A DNA stretch of 64,000 nt from Eopsaltria australis (Eukaryota > Chordata > Aves > Passeriformes > Petroicidae): the NCBI GenBank assembly GCA_034509425.1, contig JAVTVJ010000117.1, positions 2,046,001-2,110,000 of the forward strand, written 5' to 3'. The notes beneath the pieces are model-generated. The model had not been told where the DNA came from. It saw only the letters and a program-made list of their open reading frames with translations, and searched no databases. Within the stretch, counting starts at the first letter, position 1. Each line of letters begins with the position of its first letter. Of the stretch, positions 29,722-41,145 are shown in pieces. The translations under genes and the position numbers were made by a program.

Positions 29722-30340
29722 TCAAAGGTTCAGATGAACTTTGCTGATTGCTGTAACTCTCAGGCTTTGAGAAGGCAGCTCCTGGAGGTCCAGCAACTCC
29801 ACTGGGACCAGGCCCAACATCCCTTCCAATCCTGCCTTCCCCAAAGTCTCCTCTGCTCGTGTCCAGAGTCATTATCCTGCCATGTGCCCTCCTCACCTCC
29901 CTCAGGGTATTGAGCTCCATCATCTCAGGACAACTGCAGCCAAGGCTGACACCAAACTTCAAACCCTGCAGCTGGATCATTTGTTCAGGGAGCAGATCCC
30001 ACACAGCACACACCAAATCAAACCATGCAACACCTGTACACCAAAGCTGTCCTTAGAGTACTCCAGAAATAAGCTAACCTGCAACTGGAAGACTTCTTCC
30101 AGTCCTTAAACAAAGTTCATCCAGCTTTGCTTCTTGTTTGGAGAAGATATGTTCTTCCTTGTCACAAATGCACAGCACCTCACTCTGTAGGACTATTCCA
30201 TCCTTGGTCAAAAAGCTTTCAGCTGTCTCATCACTCCTTTCCTAATAATTCCCTGGGCACACTCTAATTTCTCCTCCACATGCTTTTGCAAGTCCTGGTC
30301 TAAAGCATCTGACGTGAGCCTTGGATCACACCTCAGGGCA
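29722..30340. other. GC-richer unidentified block next to an antisense CR1
   Basis: The block is visibly richer in C and G than its neighbours. It does not continue the CR1 that ends near 29705, and I do not recognise it as a gene or element. An open frame of 145 codons on the minus strand (29579-30016) crosses from this block into the CR1 and encodes no domain I know. Possibilities are an old LTR or other repeat, or ordinary GC-rich intron sequence. Confidence 0.4.
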
Positions 30341-30799
30341 GATTCTGTCACTCACCTCAGCCCATCACTTTCCCATGTCATGCACACAGTCAGGAGAGAA
30401 AAGTTATCTGGGGAGTTCAAAGTAGTTCAGAGATGATGGATAACAAAGAGCTCACTTGGCATTACCATTCAAGAGACTTGCAAAAATGCCTTCTTTAGTA
30501 GGAAATATCAGTAACTCTATCCTTTTGTAATTTTGCAAATACTTTTCCTCTCCTGGCTGCACTTAGGCTGCCTCCTGAAGGAAAACAAGGCAAATGCAGC
30601 TGAACTCTCCATCCATTTCTCTGCCTGTCTGTCCATCAGTATAAACTCTGCTGACCTGTGTCCAGTTACTCTGATGGGAGAAAAACATCTCAGAATCCGA
30701 GTTTCTTAAACTTAGCAGAATTGAGAGAAGGATATTTTTTTTATTGACTGGTTCCCATCTAAATATTGCTGCAAGAAATAAAAGGATGAAGCCAGAGAG
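30341..30799. other. Non-coding DNA, no gene seen
   Basis: AT-rich single-copy sequence leading into the next CR1 fragment. Confidence 0.6.
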
Positions 30800-30995
30800 G
30801 TTCAGGTTGGACATCAGGGAGAATTTTTATGGAAAGGGTTGTCAAGCATGGGAAGGGACTGCCCAAGGAGGTGTTCAAGAAAGGACTCAATGTGGCACTC
30901 AGTTTAGTTGGTGGTATTTGGTCAAAATTTGGACTTGATGATTTTGGAGGTCTTCTGAGTTCTTTTCTAACATTAATGATTCTACAATTCTATGA
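30800..30995 (+). mobile_element. CR1 LINE, 3' end fragment (subtype with CTTAATGATTCT-like tail)
   Basis: 'ttcaggttggacatcaggga', 'gaatttttatggaaagggtt', 'gtcaagcatgggaagg', 'cccaaggaggtgttcaag', 'gacttgatgattttggaggt' and the tail 'taatgattctacaattctat' follow the order of an avian CR1 3' region. The wording (gttgtcaagcat, tggacttgatgat) differs from the 'agagaagctgtggctgcc' type at 1.6 and 52.9 kb and resembles the 52.1-kb copy. A second CR1 subfamily is therefore represented. Confidence 0.92.
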
Positions 30996-31589
30996 GGAAG
31001 ACTAAGTATAGCTGGGACATGACACCTGGAAAAGAATGTACACAATTCTTCAAGGACTTTTAAGCACATGGGACACTTTCTGCCTTTCATTAATTAGATT
31101 AGTTTTAGTTCCTGGAACAGAGAGAACAATCATAATGAGTATGAAAACCACAGAAACTAATGCTTGCACTGAACTTAACACACAGAGCCCACACACTGCT
31201 CTGCTGGTTTCTAAGGTGCTGACTTTCATGTTGGCCACAACGGTTTTGGGATCAAAACTGGGGTTAAATCCAGCACACAAAATGGATGTAAACAGTGTTG
31301 CCCAGCAACTGGAAAGAATGAGGACGTATTTTTACACCTTGACAAAATGATTACAGCTATGCACTCAATTCCAATGTAAGAATTCATCTGTGCTATCATA
31401 GAATATTTATACCTTTCCATAACACAGACATTCTCTAAGTGAGTTCTGGTTAAATGTTGACATTTTTGCATAAAAGGAGATCTCTCTGAAATGTTGGTTG
31501 GGGAATCTGGACTGAACCAGGCACTAGGAATCTCATTTATTACTCAAGCCCTGCCTTTGACAAAAATTGATCTGATTTAATCATCACAT
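30996..31589. other. Non-coding spacer between opposite-strand CR1 pieces
   Basis: No transposon recognised. The open frame at 31036-31350 (104 codons) shows no known domain. Nothing else noted. Confidence 0.6.
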
Positions 31590-31780
31590 GATGGTTAAGG
31601 TGAGAAGGGACCACAGGAGGTCTTCTTGTCTATCCCCTGCTCAAGCAGGGTCCCCAGAGCACAGGATTGTGTCCAGGACAGCCCCTGAATATCTGCAGGG
31701 AATGAGACTCCACAGCCTCTCTGGGCAACCTGTGCCAGTGCTCAGCCACCCTCACAGTAAAGAAATTCTTCCTCACAATA
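31590..31780 (-). mobile_element. CR1 LINE, 3' fragment, reverse orientation
   Basis: Antisense CR1 signature: 'gagaagggaccacaggaggt', 'cccctgctcaagcagggtcc', 'aggattgtgtccaggaca', 'gaatatctgcagggaatgag', 'cctctctgggcaacctgtgc' and 'ccaccctcacagtaaagaaa'. Well preserved. Together with the + strand copy ending at 30995 it forms a tail-to-tail CR1 pair about 600 bp apart, although the two belong to different subtypes. Confidence 0.93.
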
Positions 31781-34247
31781 ATTAGTAATGAAACATCATT
31801 TCAGATCACTGGAAAAAAGTACAATTAAAAGTACAAACAGATAAAGCACGGTTTGATTGCCGCTCTTCTCTCATCTTCTGCCACCCCCTATCATGTGAAT
31901 TCGAGGATGATCTGAGTGAAAAATATAAATCTCCTGGGAAGTGTTGAGTACCATCACATGGCTTGGGGGACTGTTTGCTGTACAGAATGTTTCCTCAAGA
32001 AAATCATGAGAAAGTGAATTTTTGACAAGCCAAGCACAAGATTTTTTTATAGAAATCACGAAATTTATAGCAACACCATTGGTTTATTTTAACTCTAAAC
32101 TGAATGCAATTTCTTATTAATAATCATAAGGCAATATTTCACTGCATTTAGAATTATTGTGGGGATTTTATGTTTAGAATGACTAAGTCATCACACAAGC
32201 CCTGTCTAAGCCTTAAAAAGCTACCCAAGATTAGATACATTACTAAATCTATAAAGAGGAGTTGGAAATAAATTATTCTAACATGTTCTGATTTACCCAA
32301 ATTTAATTAAATATATGCAAACACTCTAAATCCAGCTTCATGAATTTCTTCATTATTCAGTTACTCGATGTGGGGGAGAAAAGAAAAACCTGACCCCATG
32401 AATCTACTACTCAACAATCCTAACTACACTTCCTCAGTTCCCTAAAAGCTGGGAAAAACACACAGGATTTATGACATGCCCAGTGACTCAGAAAAAGCCA
32501 TTATAGGATGACCCAAGCATTGCCTAAATAATATACAGCACAATTAACCTTAAATAGTCTATAATTATGATAAGCTTCATAGTTCTAATTACTTTTCTTT
32601 TCAGTAACACTGCTGTGAAGTGAGCTGAATTATAAAATAAAATGTATCAGAGGGCATCTATTTATATACTTTTAAAGCAAGTATTTATGAAAGGATATAA
32701 TTTTCCAGCAAATATCCAGCTTGCTGTTAATCTCCAGACCTCTTGCTTGCTGCCTTTCTTCTTCCAGCTGCTTTGCATTTGCCAACTGTGCCCCATCAGT
32801 TGGGGATTCTGGGAAGCTCTCAAAATTGAACTTGTCCACTTGGATAGCCATGCTGTAGCAAGGGAAAAGAAAGGAAAAAGTCAACAACTTCATTCCTACT
32901 GATATTGTCTCTGCAGAACCTGCAAACCACTGTGAACACAGGCACTACAGTATCAATATATTGGCTTCAGTGGCACCAAGTCTGTAATTAATGATATACA
33001 AACCATATGATTTATGTACTGAAAACAGAAGTCTAAGCCTGGTGATAGTAAAAATGTTTTACAAATCATCAGTCAATATCTTAATGATTTTCTGAGTGGT
33101 GCACAAGATATTTATTTTGCAGTTGCAAGCAGATGACCTCACTGTGGCTCTGTAGAGGTTCAACTGCCTCCACTCTTGGTAGGTGAAAGCTCCTGGTGGG
33201 CTCAAGACTTGCCATAAAAAGCAACAAGACTGGGCCAAAAGCTGAGAAATAGCCTATTTAAAGTTGTTTATTAATACCAAACCATACAAAAGGGAAGCAA
33301 AAGACTATATATGAAAGTGTCTTCTGAAGTGAACAGTAACACACTGGGAGAGTCCATTGGTTTCACAAGCCAACTTCCTCACTTTTCCTTGCAAAACTCA
33401 GGAAGGAAAGATAAAATAACCACAGAAGTCGAGTTTTAATGTGGCCTTTGATTTTATTTTTCAAGAAGACACTTCCCTCCTGCTTTGTGCATCTTCATGA
33501 ATTACAGACCATATTAATTTCAATATCACAGTAAAATTCATTGGTAGTAAATGGTTAAATAATTGCTTTATTAAATGTACGGTAAGGCATAAAAGGTAAT
33601 CACATTAAATACATTACACTGTAATGCATACTAAATACTGATATGTTAAATTAGAATCACTAATCTAATATAAAAGAGAATTTAGACCAGCTCACATCAC
33701 ATGAAATGTGGTTATGGAAGATCTAATATACTATGCTGCCAAAACAGCTTTAATTTCCTGAATTGTCTGAAATAGAAAAATAATTAGGGAAGAATTAAAA
33801 TATATTGCTCTTGAGATGACTTTGCACTTAAGGAGACCAAGCAACAGCTTTGAAAACCATTCAGGATGAAATGCAACTACAAACTGAGAAGGGGTTTGGG
33901 AAGGGCATTTCACAAAAACACAGGATTACTATTATTCTTTTATCTATTTCTCAATAGAAAAAGGGAAACATATTCTATGAATGTTGCCAAAAGGAAAATA
34001 CCAGCAACAAATGTCAACAAGAAAGAGCTTTGAAATCCCTCCAGACCAGAAAAGATTTTCTATAATTTGCATTAATTTAAAAGAATCTTGACCCTAGAAG
34101 AAACTGGGTGAAAATACATGGCAATTACAAGAAATAATCTAGAGCTTGTGAAGTTTCCTGTGGGAAGATGAATTCAAATAGACCTTATCCAGACTGAGCG
34201 AAAACTGACATCTGAGGAGAAGCTTCCAAAGTTCCCCTTTCACCATT
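31781..34247. other. Single-copy AT-rich non-coding DNA, no gene seen
   Basis: No transposon or exon recognised. 32050-32350 is an AT-rich, non-repetitive stretch. 33120-33240 is slightly GC-richer. Confidence 0.65.
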
Positions 34248-34339
34248 CTAGTGGAAGGTGTTCATGTCCATGGCAGGGGGCTGGAACTAAATGACCTTCA
34301 AGGTCCCTTCCAACCCAAAGCACTCTGTGATTTTATGAC
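34248..34339 (+). mobile_element. CR1 LINE, terminal 3' tail fragment
   Basis: Only the last part of the element remains: 'tagtggaaggtgttcatg', 'ccatggcagggggctggaac', 'atgaccttcaaggtcccttc', 'caacccaaagcactctgtga' and 'ttttatgac'. This is a heavily 5'-truncated copy, a normal outcome of LINE insertion. Confidence 0.92.
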
Positions 34340-36599
34340 TAAGAAGTTCTAACACAGCACTCAGGCAAAGGTTTCTATAAGCTCCCACTTGTGCAGCCTG
34401 CATCTTTGCTGATCTTCCCATCCCAAAGGCAGAGGAATTAATCTGTTCCTCTCTCAGGGAGGGTTTTGTTTGGGCTATTTTTAATGCAGAGAGAGATCAT
34501 TAGAAGTTCTCCATTTGCAAGCAGAGTCCATCAAGTGCTGGGCATATTCAAAAGCTAAACATGAGTTACAAAAGTGGATCACAGTAACTGCCAGAATCAA
34601 GCCAGAAATAAAGACCGGAATGAAAAACATCCAGATACAATCTGAAGAGTGGATTCTGAAAAAAAATTACCAGGCCTGAAACTATGACTAACAACATCAA
34701 TTCTTACTGGCATTGAAGTATGATTTGATTCTGCAAAGGGAGCTTGGGTTTCCTGGATTTTGCACAGGCAATGCACATGGACGATACAACTGGAATATTT
34801 TGAATTTCACGGTCTTTGTTTCTGGGATCACTCCATCCCTCTGTGAGCAGATGCAAACCCAGTAATTGATTTCCATGATATACACAATACTACCCATATT
34901 CTCACAGAAATACAGTTAGCTTCCTATAGCCATATTTTAACAAATTGTCTTAGCTTCTGGACAGTCAGAAGTACTTAGAATCCATCTCCAAAGGGACCAG
35001 GAAAAACAGTTTCCATCTAATTAGTGTTTTCTAAGTGATTGATATTTGAGAAAAATATTCCTGCCTAACAATATTTAATATGCAACTGCAGCATTCAGAT
35101 TGCAGTCCTCTGTTGAAGCATCGTTGCTGGCAATATGGTAATTTTTGTCTGGAAATTAAATATGTATGTAAGCACTTTGTACCCCAACAGCCTCCAACAA
35201 ATCCACATCAGCTTTAGGAATACAGCCTAGATTGCTCTTAACTGTTCATTGGGCATCACTGCTTAAAGTAACTTTCATTAAGCTCTAACTTATGGAAAAC
35301 TTTAGTAAACAGTACTCAGTACTCAGAGACTCTACTAAGTTTTCAAATCTTCTAACCATGTTTTTATTTATAATGTTTATACTGTATTTAGCACAGTGGC
35401 ACCTCATGTCACATGAGAAGCCACAAAAACACCCCCAACAACACACTTGCCAGCTAGAAAGTGAAGAGTCTGAGTAAAAGAGAGCTACAGAGAGAAAAAT
35501 ATCACACAAAACAGCACTATGAACACAGCTGTAGGTAGGATATATGAAAGCAAAACAAAATGTTTCAAGACTATAGTTCCTCTCAAAATAAAGCACAACA
35601 AAATTAAATCCTTGCTCTTTTTCTTAAACGTATCTGCCTTTTATCATCCGTATTCTGCTTCCTCTTGTGCTAAAAATATTCATTTCAAGTTCTGTCTCTG
35701 CATTTTTTATCTGTAACGTTGCTCCAGTATGTTTTCCTCAGCCTATGGAACATGTAGTACATGGGAAGGCTTTGCACAAGAATCGAAACAAAAAATAAAT
35801 ACCATAACCTAGATCAGTCATTCATCCTTAAAAACGTACCCCCACTCAAACCCAGCTTCTTCACTTTCTTTTCAATATGAAGATTTCTCCCATCTCAAGA
35901 GATGCATTTCATCAGGGAGGTGTTAACGAGTGGACAGACAATTCCCAGAGCCAGTTGATGGAAGGAGAAAATGGATAAGCTGGACAATGAAATACAATCA
36001 CCAACAGAAAAAAGGATCATTTTCAACTTCTTAGTGATCTCTAGAGATCACATGGACCTCACACAGAAGGAGGAGAGGGCAGTGAAAGGCAACCTTTTGA
36101 ACATCACCAACTTTGTCACTGGGCTGTGCATCAGAATAATGAGACAGGAATGTATTTTAGCCATAAAAGTCATTCTCTGCTGTCTTCTGCAGGTACTTTG
36201 CAACTTGATTCCTGTCAAGACTTCTCTGCACTTCTCCCCAAATTCATCCTTGCTTGTTGTGATACACAAGAATCTATGGAATCTATACAGAAAAAGGTAA
36301 AAATAGACAATTCAGGCTGAGAGAGGCATTCAATTTATTGCAAATAGCGAGGATAATGACGGCTCACATTGTGCAAGGGCACCTGTTCCTTGCCCTTCAC
36401 AGTAATTACATATCAGGGAAAACAGAGAAGATCTTAAAACTCAAAAGTTTAGAAATAAACTCATTCCAGGAAAAGGGACTAGAATTCCATTTTAACTTCT
36501 TTGCCTCATGGGGAGCTATCCAAATTTCCTACTAGATGAGTTTTCAATAAATAATGAGATATTTGTATAAAAACACTGCATAATGCAAAAAAAAAAATC
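34340..36599. other. Single-copy AT-rich non-coding DNA, weak exon-like patch at 36.2 kb
   Basis: No transposon seen. A 104-bp segment at 36193-36296 is flanked by a pyrimidine-rich 'ctgtcttctgcag' acceptor-like site and an 'aaaaaggtaa' donor-like site, and is open in two frames. I do not call it a gene. Confidence 0.55.
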
Positions 36600-36930
36600 A
36601 AATATCCAATCCTGCAAATGCAAAACAGGTTTTGTTTCTCTCTGGCCAACGTTGTCTGAGCAGGAGGAGGAATAAAGTAACAACAGTTTTCATGAATAAT
36701 GAAACAATTGTGTTTTGAAACTACTGGGTTTTGTCACGAAACGAGTTCAAGCAGTAGTGACAGCTCCTCAGACAGCTGAGCATTGTTACAGGGATGCAAA
36801 TTATTCAAATACAAATTAAATGGATGAAGAGGAGAAGGTCAGCTCAGTGGCAGTGCTGATGATGTGTCTGCACGGTATCATCTCACGTCATCTGCCAGGA
36901 TGGCTTACAGGGAAAAAAGCGACAAACCTT
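36600..36930. promoter_or_regulatory. Candidate enhancer with SOX-like and octamer motifs
   Basis: CATTGTT (36781-36787), a SOX-type core, is followed six bases later by a perfect octamer ATGCAAAT (36794-36801), the POU/OCT site. An E-box-like CAGCTG lies just upstream (about 36773). Several CpGs occur within 'gtcacgaaacgagttc', 'gcacggtatc', 'ctcacgtcatc' and 'aagcgac'. Canonical SOX-OCT composites have 0- or 3-bp spacing, so the 6-bp gap is not classical. No repeat or frame explains the stretch. Enhancer status is inference. Confidence 0.3.
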
Positions 36931-38063
36931 CTGATGGCACAGCCACCACCTCAGTGACAGTCACCTAAAGTCCTACTAAAGTCACAGTACAGAGCTACCC
37001 AAGGCCCTGGACAGCTCATTTCACCTTTTCTCATAAAAAGAGTTGCAACTTTACTGGAAATCCTACCTTGCCCTGATAACAAAATGCTCAGCAGAAAGGA
37101 TCTGCAGGGAGAAAAAGAACTTCCTGCAAATGGCATCACGACTGCTCCCCAGCCAGTGCCTCCCAAAGCCCTTTCCCAAAGCAGTGCCAGTTGAAATCAA
37201 GCAGCACTGACAGCTTCACACAAATGGCAACTGGCAGAGAAAATTAATAGTGAAAAATTGAGTGAGGGAGCATCACTGGGGGTGCTGCAATCTCCTGCCT
37301 TTGTTCCTGGCAGGACAGTGGGCAGGTCCCAGGCATATCCCATCCACCAGTGACGCATCTCAGATCTTACCGTGCCCTCTTCTAAGAGTAAAAATCTATA
37401 AAGTGAAATTAGTTATGTGATACTCTCCAAATAAAACAAGGTTAAGAGCAGGCATGGTATTAAAAGAAAAGCAGCAATCTGGTCAACGTAAGTAGATTTC
37501 ATCTTTCATTAAGTAAATAAAACACTGCTGCTTAGCTTGGAGGAATAAAATATAGAGATGGTCTTTATTTAATTATCCTTAGGAAGAAACAATATAACAG
37601 GAACCCAAAAACTCTTCCTTATGCCTAACTACCTATTTAAATACTATCATCCACAGATGAGTTTGCAAGCTGCTTCCAGAATGAAGCTGACAGGAGGCAG
37701 TTGGAGACTTTATTCAATATTATGCTTCCTGTTCATCCTCCTTGCTTCTATAAAGTAGACAGTAGGGACACTGTGCCAGACCATGTTACTGCCACTTATG
37801 CAGAATGCTTATGTGCATGGAGAGTCCCTGTGCACTCAATGATTTTAAACTTCAGGAAAACTTGAAGTGAGGATGGTACTCTTGTTCTCATGTTCAAGAG
37901 GGAAAAAATGCATAAAAGCAGAAGTTTCCTTTAAAAACTTTGCCTGATTCCTTCATTGTGCAATCTCACTTGTCATATATAACATCATGTTTCAATGCAC
38001 ATAATTCCACCCTAAATACAAGATCTGCAGTTGATACCAAACTGGAAGTGTTGCCCCAGTAAA
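36931..38063. other. Non-coding DNA, no gene seen
   Basis: Slightly GC-richer up to about 37380, then AT-rich. No repeat or exon recognised. Confidence 0.6.
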
Positions 38064-38146
38064 GTAATAATAATAGTAATAATAATAATAACAACAATAA
38101 TAATAATAATAATAATAATAGTAATAATAATAATAATAACAACAAT
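38064..38146. repeat. (TAA)n microsatellite with ordered interruptions
   Basis: About 83 bp of trinucleotide repeat. Interruptions occur in pairs: AGT at 38075-38077 and again at 38120-38122, and an AACAAC cluster near 38092-38095 and again near 38140-38143. The recurrence at about 45-48 bp suggests that a larger block was duplicated inside the array. Its antisense translation is a poly-leucine artefact, not a gene. Confidence 0.95.
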
Positions 38147-39090
38147 TTACAGGAAAAGAAGAACCTCAAGAATCAAATCTCTTGTGAGATGAATATATTT
38201 GTACCATTGGCTGAAAATAATAATGAAAAGTAATGCAAATTAACATATACCTTGTGTTTATTTGCAATTATTTCATAGATTTAGAAGTACAATCTGTATT
38301 TCATTCACTGCTATAAAATACAGCTGTAAAATTCAGTAGCTCAAGTGACCCAAAAGTAATGATCTCTCCTCCTGGCCTAAAACTGACTGCAGAAAGAAAA
38401 ACAGTGGCTTTAATATCTGAGCCATGCAGAGCAGAAGATAAAATTTTCCATTAATCTTGAGAAAGGTCAATTAAATTTAAAAATTTGCATTTAGAACTTA
38501 ATTATTTATTTAAAACCATTGAAGGGGAGATAAAAAGTCAAACTATAGTGCTGAAGTCCACAATATTCAACAGCTTAGACTTATCTGAGTGACAGCATTT
38601 CAGACGATAAAAAGTTAAACCAGGAAAGAATTGTTCCACTGGATATAATGCAATATTTGAAAATGGAGCAATGCTAAGAGATAGCTGGCTACATAAATCT
38701 TCTGCTTAAATGTGATTATATATGCATGCTGGGCATATAGCTTCTTAATTCCTAACTCCAAATCTGAAAACCATGAACTGCAAATGAAGAGGCAGAACAA
38801 TTAACTTGAACTTGCCTCTTTTTTCATTTGCCCATTTAAATAATTTGGATTCCCACAGCAATCGCCATGCAGCAAAGCTGTTAGCGACCTAAAGAAATAA
38901 GACATTTAAAATAATAATAATTAGGGTTATAGCCTACTTTATGAATACACCAATTTCCATAGGGGGCATAAGAGACCATTAATCAATAACCTTTCATTAG
39001 GAAATCTGGAAAAGCTTATGTACAGTAATACTTAAAGACTGAGTTAAATATCCTCCCTTTATCACAGCTGAACTACACAAGGATTTCAAA
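38147..39090. other. AT-rich non-coding DNA, no gene seen
   Basis: A continuation of single-copy AT-rich sequence. Nothing recognised. Confidence 0.6.
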
Positions 39091-39128
39091 ATTCTCTTTA
39101 TCCAAAATAATTCTCTTTATCCAAAATA
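39091..39128. repeat. Perfect 19-bp tandem duplication
   Basis: Unit attctctttatccaaaata occurs twice without any mismatch (39091-39109 and 39110-39128). The perfect match suggests a recent slippage or duplication event. Confidence 0.9.
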
Positions 39129-40995
39129 ATGCCATACTGTACCTCCTACCTCTCTCTCAGAGGAATAGCAATAATCAGAGAAATAAATGCCAAAATATAT
39201 ATGTTCATATTCAGCTGCTCATTTGTGTAATTCATTATTGCCTTCATATGGCAGGAAGTTCAGAAGAAAACATATGCAAATGAAAAACATGGAATTTTGT
39301 GCCAGATATTATAAGCAAGACCAAAAAACCTCAGTTCTACAGTCATGCCAAGTTATTGCTCCTGCTGTCTGAATCTCCTCAGGAAAAGATGGAGAAGATT
39401 GCCCACCCCAAAATACAAACAGTAAAAATAGAGTGGAGTGAGGTAGGTACTTCTGTTCTGTTCAGAGCATCTTTTCCAGGGAGCCTCGAGTGAAGGATCC
39501 AGGTGCAAACCTGATCTTCATTCTGGCTTTGCTCACACTGAGCGTTAAGGTACAAAAACACCAAATGTCTCTGCTCCTGGGAAGTCCCAAAAGAACCAGA
39601 AGTGCTGGTCAAGAATCACCCCTGGATCATTTCCCAGCCTGGGCTCTGTCCTGACCCAGCACTGCTGGTTGTTGCTGGTCCCAGGGCCCTGTAGGGTGAT
39701 CCAAAGGAGGGGAGCTGGGTGTGTGTAGCACCTCAAAACACTCAGAGGGATCCACACCCTTCTGCACATGATAAACCTGCAGCATCAATTCACTTTCTCC
39801 TAGGAGAAAAAAGAAAAAATCCCAAATTCCCAGTGCTCCTCTTTTAAAGGAATGTGACTGTGACATGTGGCACACAATGAGAAGGTTACTACTCAAAAAC
39901 CAAACTAGGGGGCAAAAACCACCAGGACAGTCTGTACATCTGGTAAATCATTCACATGTGAAGAGTCCATCTCAGTGATTACTCAAGGGAAAATGCAGAG
40001 ATACAGAGCTTTATATACAACATAAGAAAAAACACTAGTTTTTCACAAAGGAAGTGATTCAAACATTTTCTGAGTAGAATCATAGGATGCATGAATGCTC
40101 AGCGTGCAGGAATACAGATTTAGCCATGCACTGTCACTTCAAGATACAATTAGACTTTACATTCATAATGAATTATTAATTTACCATCTACTTGCTTGTC
40201 TTCTCTTTTTATACACAAAGATAACATTTGCCCTTTTCCCAGAGCACTGCAACAGAAGCTCACCTCAAGATGATTTAGTGTGATAAACAAATTCTTTTTC
40301 AAGTCACTGTTTTCCCAGTATAACCTGTACAATTTTATCACACCTGCAACCTTCTCATCTTCATCTCTCATCAAGAGTGTTCAGAGCACTCTTTGGTGAG
40401 TCCCTTGAAGAGACTTGTATTTCAAGTTAACCCAGTCCATTGACTTTAAAATGTTTATTTTGCCACAGACACATTGACTCTTTTCACTTAGAGAGTTGCA
40501 CAGATTTTATTGCAAATTCTCAAGTTGCAGATGCAAGTTTTGAAATCTGGAATCTCTGCAAAAAGAGCAAAGCTGGGGGACAGGTAGGACATCCTCAGTT
40601 TAAGAAACCAAAGCACCAGAGCAGCAGTGAACATCTCCCAGCAAAGCAATGTGGTCCATGAGGTTCAACCTACAGGACTTATTCTTTAACTAGTGACAGA
40701 AATAATGTTCACAGACAGGAGTGGGAGCACAAAAGCTTTAATCATGCTCCAGAAATCTCAGCTCACAGTGAGTGTGTCACAGGTCCCACAGCAGTCAACT
40801 GCTCAGCACTAATAACAGAATTATACACATCTCACTCACCCACACACAATTTCACCTAAACATTTTTTTTTTTTCCCAAAAATCCCTGTACATATTAGAA
40901 GTTTATTTAAGGCTTTCACCAGCAATGACACCTGTATGTGTGTTTAGAAGCATGCTCAGAAACAAGCTATTTTCAGAAAATACACCAGCAGGGAT
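39129..40995. other. Non-coding DNA, GC-richer patch 39.47-39.77 kb
   Basis: 39470-39770 is GC-richer with overlapping short antisense open frames and no recognised family. The remainder is AT-rich. A T12 run lies at 40863-40874. Confidence 0.55.
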
Positions 40996-41145
40996 TGTTC
41001 ACCCTGGAGAGGAAAATGCACCTGGGAGATCTCAAAGCAACCTTTCAGTACTTAAAAGAGGGTTAGAGGAAAGATGAGGATTTTTTAGCAGGACTTGTAG
41101 GGATAGAACAAGGAGTAATGGTTTTAAACTGAAGACAATAATGGG
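40996..41145 (+). mobile_element. CR1 LINE, internal fragment
   Basis: 'gttcaccctggagagg', 'cctgggagatctcaaagcaa', 'cctttcagtacttaaaagag', 'ttttagcaggacttgtaggg', 'atagaacaaggagtaatggt' and 'tttaaactgaagac' follow the CR1 order upstream of the 'ggttgcccagag' block. The true 3' tail is absent, so the copy is truncated at both ends or decayed. The leucine-codon run that follows (41161-41200) is not part of it. Confidence 0.9.

Noticed and set aside
37966..38169. 67-codon minus-strand frame with a long poly-leucine run
   Set aside because: This is a translation of the (TAA)n microsatellite in antisense.
40076..40095. 'agaatcataggatgcatg', resembling an antisense CR1 tail
   Set aside because: The flanking sequence does not continue as CR1.
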